This document shows, one piece after another, positions 14,221 to 18,973 of a DNA stretch of 18,973 bases. A program made the translations under genes and the position numbers. The DNA lies in NCBI GenBank assembly GCA_902518075.1, contig CABYEX010000028.1:1-18973 (forward strand). Direction: 5' to 3'. Within the stretch, counting starts at the first letter, position 1, and the number at the start of each line of letters is the position of its first letter. A model generated the notes under the pieces. That model was not told the origin of the DNA. It did not search any database and was given only the letters and a program-made list of their open reading frames with translations. The stretch comes from Halieaceae bacterium (GTDB lineage Bacteria > Pseudomonadota > Gammaproteobacteria > Pseudomonadales > Halieaceae).

Positions 14221-15021
14221 TCAGGATGGGGATTTTGTGCGCCGCACGCCCGGCGCAGGTGGCTCGGCGGCTGCGCCAGCAAAGCACTGCGCGTTGCGCA
14301 TCCAGAGCTCGGCCGTATCGCCCTCGCAAACCAATTGGGTATCGGCGATATTGCGGGTCTGGGTCACCACCTGAGCAAACTCATGCGCCATGCCGCTGAT
14401 GATCTGGTCGCTCTTACGGTTCCCATACTCCCATGACTCGCCAGACGGTGAGGTGAGCCGCAAGGCAGGCGGCTCGTTGGGTACTGCCATACCTCGCACC
14501 GTGAAAGACCAACCAAACGTATTCACACCCAAAATGACAATGTTGCGGATGCGGTCGTCTTCGCTCCGGTCAATACCCATTTCGTCCGCGATTGCCTGCC
14601 CGTGTGCCCAGGTCTCCATCTGCCGCGCGGTAATCGATGAGCGCGCACTCATACTCGGCCCCACCCAGGAAACGCGATCAGAAGGATCGGCCTGCTGGTA
14701 GGCCGCGGCCACATCGCGAAAACCGGTTTGCCACAGAGAAACCAAGTCGAACCCTCCTTCAGGAAATTTAGCAAGCTCGATATCGGGCAGCGTTTTGCCC
14801 GCCATCATGGCCTCTACAGCAGGCCTCAGCTCTATCTGAAAGTCATCGGGCGTCGTGAGCGCGAGGTTCGCCATGTGGTTCCAGAAATGCAGATGGCGCA
14901 TGATCGTCTCGAAGGTCCAGGATTTGAATCCTGTGGGGTGGTCAAAGTCATTCGCTTGCAGCGGCGCGATGAGCTGCTCCAATGCTTCTGACTCTGCTAG
15001 AAAATCACTCGCCTGTTGCAT
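14221..15021 (-). CDS. DinB/MDMPI-fold protein, TIGR03084-like putative metal-binding enzyme
   Basis: 266 residues, no signal peptide. The N-terminal half is a four-helix bundle of the DinB / maleylpyruvate-isomerase type. Candidate metal ligands are H45 and H49 in MRHLHFWNHM, and E136 and H140 in RQMETWAHGQA, the arrangement seen in TIGR03084-like proteins. The reaction is unknown; relatives are thiol-dependent isomerases or transferases acting on acyl or ring substrates. ATG at 15021 has AGGAG 5-6 bases upstream. It follows the carboxylase alpha gene by 56 bases, so it is probably the last gene of that operon. It occupies the place where HMG-CoA lyase (liuE) would be expected in a leucine cluster. 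Confidence 0.7.
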   Translation of the reverse strand: MQQASDFLAESEALEQLIAPLQANDFDHPTGFKSWTFETIMRHLHFWNHMANLALTTPDDFQIELRPAVEAMMAGKTLPDIELAKFPEGGFDLVSLWQTGFRDVAAAYQQADPSDRVSWVGPSMSARSSITARQMETWAHGQAIADEMGIDRSEDDRIRNIVILGVNTFGWSFTVRGMAVPNEPPALRLTSPSGESWEYGNRKSDQIISGMAHEFAQVVTQTRNIADTQLVCEGDTAELWMRNAQCFAGAAAEPPAPGVRRTKSPS

Positions 15022-15077
15022 GCTGACTCCTGATAACGGTTGCGTAAGGCCCGCGCACTGACTGGCGGACGCCGTAC

Positions 15078-17075
15078 TTACTCGCCTTGGGCCTCTTCAA
15101 TCACCATAATGATATCTCCCGCTGCCATCTGCTGACCAACCTTGCCGTTCACCTGTTGCACCACTCCGGACACCGGCGCAAGAATCTCGTGCTGCATTTT
15201 CATGGCCTCGAATACCGCCAACCGCTGGTTTTTTTCCACCCCTTGATCTGCCTCAACTAACAGCGATACCAGTTGACCATGCATCGGTGCCTGAACCTTA
15301 CCGCCCTGTGCATCCTCTGCCGATTCCGGGGGAATCAGATCGGTATTGGTCAAGATCAACTCGGACTGATCTGTGGCCAACATGATGATAGCGGCGTCAG
15401 GCTGGTGGTAAGCCAACACCACGCGCTGACCATCAATCAAAAACGCAACGCGGTCTGCATTCAGCGTTTGCAGTATGACGGTATGGGTTGTCTCCATCAG
15501 CGTCACCGAGAACTGCTCTGCGCTACTCGAAGTGATCTCCGCGGTGAAGATCGCGTCCCCCACCTCAAAGGTATGCCGTCTCGTCACGGGCCCGGTCGAC
15601 ACCCAACCCCGCAGCTCCTCGCTCACCGACAGCGCGCTGGCAAAGTGTTGCTCGGCCGCGAGAATCTGCTGCAGCACAGTACCCGCCGCCAAACTGACCG
15701 TCGTCGGTTGCGCAGGCGCAAAACCCTCGGGGTAGTGTTGATCAATGTAATCGGTGGTCGCTCCGCCCCCTACAAAAGTGGGCTGATCCAACAGCTCTAA
15801 TAAAAATGCGCGGTTGTGGGTGACACCCGCCAGCACGGTGGCCCGCAAGGCAGAGCGCAGCTTCAGTCGCGCCGTCTCGCGAGTTTCTCCCCAGGCAATC
15901 ACTTTGGCGACCATCGAGTCGTAGAAGGGGGATATGGCATCACCCGTCTCGATCCCAGAATCAACGCGAACACCTTCCTCGATCGGCACGCTGAAGAGCG
16001 CCACGGGACCGGCACTGGGTAAAAACGCCGCCGCTGGATCCTCTGCGCAGAGCCTGACCTCGATCGCATGACCAAAGAGATCTATGTCCTCTTGACTCGC
16101 AGGCAAGGGCTCACCTTGGGCAACGCGGATCTGCCATTGCACGAGATCAAACCCCGTGACGCATTCAGTTACTGGATGCTCGACCTGCAGGCGCGTATTC
16201 ATCTCTAAAAAATAAAATTCGCCGCTGGCATCCAAAAGAAATTCCACCGTACCCGCGCCCACATAGCTCACCGCCCGCGCCGCCTCTACTGCCGCAGCAA
16301 GGCCCATCGCCTCACGCAACTCTGGCGTCATGACGGGGCACGGCGATTCCTCAACGACCTTCTGGTGACGCCGCTGTAGCGAGCAGTCCCTTTCACCCAG
16401 ATGAATCACATTGCCGTAAATATCGGCAAAGACCTGCACTTCAACGTGCCGGGCTCCCTCGATGGCTCGTTCCAAAATCAGGTCGCCATTACCAAACGCC
16501 CCCTCAGCCTCGGAACGCGCCAGCGCAATCGACTGCAGCAGCTGTTCGGGGTCTACCACTCGCCGCATGCCACGGCCACCGCCGCCCGCCGCGGCCTTGA
16601 TCATCACCGGCATACCCATCGCTTCAGCTTCACGACAGAGTGTGTCGTCGGATTGATCCTCACCCTGATACCCCGGGATACAGGGGACTTGAGCCTCCAG
16701 CATCGCACGCTTCGCCAGCGCCTTATCACCCATAATTTCCACGGCCGCAGCCGGTGGGCCAATAAAGATAACGCCGGCCTCTGCACAAGCCGCCGCGAAC
16801 CCGGTGTTCTCGGATAAAAAGCCATAGCCCGGGTGAATCGCATCGGCGCCTGTCTCTCGCGCGGCGTCGAGGATGGCCTGATCAGTCAAGTAGGACTCAG
16901 TGGCGGTGTTGCCGCCAAGCGGCACTGCCAGATCGGCGCTACGTACATGCAAGGCATCGGCATCGGCGTCGGAATAAACGGCAACGGTTTTGAGGCCCAT
17001 GGCCTTGGCGGTGCGCATGACCCGCACCGCAATCTCACCGCGGTTGGCCACTAGCACTGTTTGGATTGCTTTCAA
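15078..17075 (-). CDS. acyl-CoA carboxylase biotin-carrying alpha subunit (methylcrotonyl/geranyl-CoA type)
   Basis: 665 residues. A biotin carboxylase domain (about 1-450) has VLVANRGEIAVRV at the start, the ATP loop KAAAGGGGRGMR and FLEMNTRLQVEHPVTE. A middle linker domain follows, then the biotinyl domain with EAMKM and biotinylated Lys626. This is the alpha-subunit layout of 3-methylcrotonyl-CoA (LiuD) and geranyl-CoA (AtuF) carboxylases; substrate cannot be decided from the alpha subunit alone. The start is TTG at 17075, overlapping the hydratase stop (TTGA), with GGAGG 8 bases upstream. The seven extra codons to 17096 look untranslated. It is third in the operon. Confidence 0.88.
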   Translation of the reverse strand: MKAIQTVLVANRGEIAVRVMRTAKAMGLKTVAVYSDADADALHVRSADLAVPLGGNTATESYLTDQAILDAARETGADAIHPGYGFLSENTGFAAACAEAGVIFIGPPAAAVEIMGDKALAKRAMLEAQVPCIPGYQGEDQSDDTLCREAEAMGMPVMIKAAAGGGGRGMRRVVDPEQLLQSIALARSEAEGAFGNGDLILERAIEGARHVEVQVFADIYGNVIHLGERDCSLQRRHQKVVEESPCPVMTPELREAMGLAAAVEAARAVSYVGAGTVEFLLDASGEFYFLEMNTRLQVEHPVTECVTGFDLVQWQIRVAQGEPLPASQEDIDLFGHAIEVRLCAEDPAAAFLPSAGPVALFSVPIEEGVRVDSGIETGDAISPFYDSMVAKVIAWGETRETARLKLRSALRATVLAGVTHNRAFLLELLDQPTFVGGGATTDYIDQHYPEGFAPAQPTTVSLAAGTVLQQILAAEQHFASALSVSEELRGWVSTGPVTRRHTFEVGDAIFTAEITSSSAEQFSVTLMETTHTVILQTLNADRVAFLIDGQRVVLAYHQPDAAIIMLATDQSELILTNTDLIPPESAEDAQGGKVQAPMHGQLVSLLVEADQGVEKNQRLAVFEAMKMQHEILAPVSGVVQQVNGKVGQQMAAGDIIMVIEEAQGE

Positions 17076-17881
17076 TGCTCGCCCTCCGGGTGCCAATTGG
17101 GCTTGCGCTTCTCAAGGAATGACGCCACACCTTCTCTGCCTTCCTCGCCCTTCAAGCAGTCCGTGAAGTTCTCCGCGGCGAAGCGCATCTTTTGCTTATC
17201 TGGTAGTGTCGGCAGCGTTCTGATCAGGGTTTTGGTCGCCGCCACAGCCTCCGGGGCACAGGCCAGCACATCGGAGCGAATCTGCGCCTCGGCAGCCTCA
17301 AGCCCGTCAGCATCGGGCACCACCACATCCAATATGCCAAGCGCGGCCGCCTGATCACCGGCAAAGCGAGCGGCACTCAACATGAGTCTCCGGCCGGTGG
17401 AGTCACCACACTTCTGCATCACATAGCGGGCAATCTGCGCGGGCGAGATACCGATCCGCGTCTCGGAGAAAGCAAACTTCGCATCCGCGGTACCAATGGT
17501 GACGTCACAGCAACAAGCAACGCCTAGTCCACCCGCAATGGCCGCACCTTCAATGACGGCGATCGTCACCATCGGTAAACGGTCGAGGGTGTAGAGGAGA
17601 CGCCCGATGGTCTCACTCATAGCGATCACTTCGTCATTGGACGCGGTCGCCATGGTTTTAAACCCTTTGAGGTCACCGCCAGCACAAAAGAAGCCGCCGC
17701 GACCACGTAGGGTCAGACCTCTGACGGAGCGGTCGTCCCGCAGCGCATCGCAAATACGCTGCAGATCGGCGACCACATCGTCAGTGAGGGGGTTGCGGCG
17801 CTCGGGCTGATTGAACCAGATGGTCAACCATCCCTGATGGAGTTCGCATTCGACAGAATCGGCATGGGGCAATGTCGTCAT
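17072..17881 (-). CDS. enoyl-CoA hydratase, methylglutaconyl-CoA hydratase-like
   Basis: A crotonase-family enzyme of 269 residues. The oxyanion-hole segments are FFCAGGDLKGF (about 64-74) and AIAGGLGVACCCDVTIGT (about 114-131). The segment ETRIGISPAQIARYV follows. Position between the beta and alpha subunits of a carboxylase matches liuC (3-methylglutaconyl-CoA hydration in leucine breakdown) and also atuE in isoprenoid degradation. ATG at 17881 is preferred because GAGG lies 8 bases upstream; the in-frame GTG at 17887 is too close to it. The CACCCGGAGGGC near its end is the ribosome site of the next gene. Confidence 0.85.
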   Translation of the reverse strand: MTTLPHADSVECELHQGWLTIWFNQPERRNPLTDDVVADLQRICDALRDDRSVRGLTLRGRGGFFCAGGDLKGFKTMATASNDEVIAMSETIGRLLYTLDRLPMVTIAVIEGAAIAGGLGVACCCDVTIGTADAKFAFSETRIGISPAQIARYVMQKCGDSTGRRLMLSAARFAGDQAAALGILDVVVPDADGLEAAEAQIRSDVLACAPEAVAATKTLIRTLPTLPDKQKMRFAAENFTDCLKGEEGREGVASFLEKRKPNWHPEGEH

Positions 17882-17883
17882 GG

Positions 17884-18973
17884 TCACATCCTCGCCACGC
17901 CGAAGCTGTTGGGTGTGAGTGTACGTCCACGCCCCTCCAGCACCGTTTCAAGACAAAACGCGAGCACCTTGCGGGTATCACGCGGGTCGATCACGCCGTG
18001 ATCCAGCACGCGGCCCGAAGTGTAGAAGGCGTCTTCCTGCGCATCAAAGTGCGCGATGATTGCGGCTTCCTGCTCGGCCAGCTGCTCCTCGGGAATCTCG
18101 ATGCCCTTGCGTGCGGCACCCGCGCGCGCGACCTCGCTCATGGTCTTGGCCGCGCTCTGCCCCGCCATCACGCCGGTGCGCGCACTCGGCCAGGCGAACA
18201 GAAAATCGGGCTCGTAGGCCCAGCCGCACATACCGTAGTTACCCGCACCAAAACTGGCGCCGATATAGAGGCTGATCTTCGGTACCCGCGCAGTACTCAC
18301 CGCCTGAATCATCTTGGATCCATGCTTGATCATGCCCGCCTGCTCGTACTCGGTACCCACCATGTAGCCGGTGGTGTTCTGGAGGAAGATGATCGGCAGA
18401 TCCGCCTGATCACAGGCCTGAATGAACTGCGCAACCTTGGTCGCCCCATTCGGGTCGATCGGGCCGTTATTGCCGATCACCGCGCAAGCAATGCCCGTAA
18501 TGCTGGCGTGGGCACACAACGTCGAGACGCCGTAGCGCGGCTTGAATTCCTCGATTTCAGAGCTATCCACGATGCGTGCGAGTACCTCGCGGCAGTCATA
18601 GGGCACCTTGGGATCGGTTGGCACGGCACCCGCCAGCTGCTCAGCAGGATATTTCGGCGGCTGGTAGGCCCGACGGGGTATGGGTGTGGCGCGCCGATTC
18701 CAGTCCAGACGCTCAAACACCTGACGCGCCTTCAATAACCCGTGGGCATCGTCCTCCACCAGGTACTCGACAACGCCTGAGACGCTGGCGTGCATCTCGG
18801 TGCCACCGAGTTCCCGGTCATTGGCGACCTCACCGGTGGCTGCCTTTACGAGCGCCGCACCGCCGAGCGCTGCCATACCATTTTCTTTGACGCCAATAAC
18901 GTAATCCGACATCCCCGGCATATAAGCGCCACCTGCGGTCGAGCCACCGTGCAATACCACCATCGTGGGTAAT
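17884..18973 (-). CDS. acyl-CoA carboxylase carboxyltransferase beta subunit (cut by window edge)
   Basis: About 363 C-terminal residues of a carboxyltransferase. The start lies beyond the right edge. The first visible part is PTMVVLHGGSTAGGAYMPG, a typical N-terminal-domain acyl-CoA-binding loop. The C-terminal domain has VIGNNGPIDPNGATK, FLQNTTGYMVG and SLYIGASFGAGNYGMCG. The latter oxyanion region resembles methylcrotonyl-CoA carboxylase (SFGAGNYGMCGRAY) but continues GWAYEPDFLFAWPSART, more divergent than usual LiuB. The partner is the alpha subunit at 15078-17075. The gene ends in the leader of the hydratase (ATGTGACC), so translation is probably coupled. Substrate specificity is uncertain: methylcrotonyl-, geranyl- or a related branched acyl-CoA. 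Confidence 0.88.
   Translation of the reverse strand, partial: LPTMVVLHGGSTAGGAYMPGMSDYVIGVKENGMAALGGAALVKAATGEVANDRELGGTEMHASVSGVVEYLVEDDAHGLLKARQVFERLDWNRRATPIPRRAYQPPKYPAEQLAGAVPTDPKVPYDCREVLARIVDSSEIEEFKPRYGVSTLCAHASITGIACAVIGNNGPIDPNGATKVAQFIQACDQADLPIIFLQNTTGYMVGTEYEQAGMIKHGSKMIQAVSTARVPKISLYIGASFGAGNYGMCGWAYEPDFLFAWPSARTGVMAGQSAAKTMSEVARAGAARKGIEIPEEQLAEQEAAIIAHFDAQEDAFYTSGRVLDHGVIDPRDTRKVLAFCLETVLEGRGRTLTPNSFGVARM

Overview
The window looks like chromosome of a marine gammaproteobacterium, probably Halieaceae (OM60/NOR5-like). This is inferred from a complete core sox thiosulfate-oxidation operon, a leucine/isoprenoid-type acyl-CoA carboxylase operon, UvrB and CsaA, all in moderately GC-rich DNA. 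No taxonomic marker (16S, rpoB) is present, so the assignment is tentative.

Layout. (1) 1-690: the 5' part of uvrB (minus strand, cut by the left edge) and, divergently, a tRNA-Asn(GTT) with its own sigma70-type promoter. (2) 700-5283: accessory DNA, visibly more AT-rich, with all genes on the minus strand. It carries four copies of a repeat whose two arms covary in sequence while keeping the same fold, and each copy follows a cassette-like gene or gene pair. I interpret these as integron attC sites and the region as a cluster of attC sites lacking an integrase (CALIN). Its cargo is a 46-aa membrane peptide, a 2-oxoglutarate/Fe(II)-oxygenase-like protein, two related NTF2/SnoaL-like proteins, a voltage-gated K+ channel and a 53-aa helical protein. 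No intI gene is in the window. (3) 5391-5729: csaA (plus strand). (4) 5754-6487: a glycosyltransferase-like gene broken by two in-frame stops and a frameshift. (5) 6496-12871: soxCDYZAXB on the minus strand, tightly packed with short gaps or overlaps. (6) 12872-13253: a divergent control region, then a periplasmic DsrE-like protein and a SoxS-like thioredoxin on the plus strand. (7) 14221-18973: a minus-strand operon of acyl-CoA carboxylase beta subunit (cut by the right edge), enoyl-CoA hydratase, biotin-carrying alpha subunit and a DinB-fold TIGR03084-like protein.

How the parts work together. SoxYZ carries the sulfur substrate on the Cys of the GGCGG arm. SoxXA attaches thiosulfate oxidatively, SoxB releases sulfate, and SoxCD oxidises the remaining sulfane sulfur. 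SoxS probably keeps SoxY reduced and active. With SoxCD present, complete oxidation to sulfate without sulfur globules is expected. The carboxylase operon fits branched-chain (leucine) or acyclic-isoprenoid acyl-CoA degradation. The cassette region is a separate, horizontally assembled block lying between tRNA-Asn and csaA.
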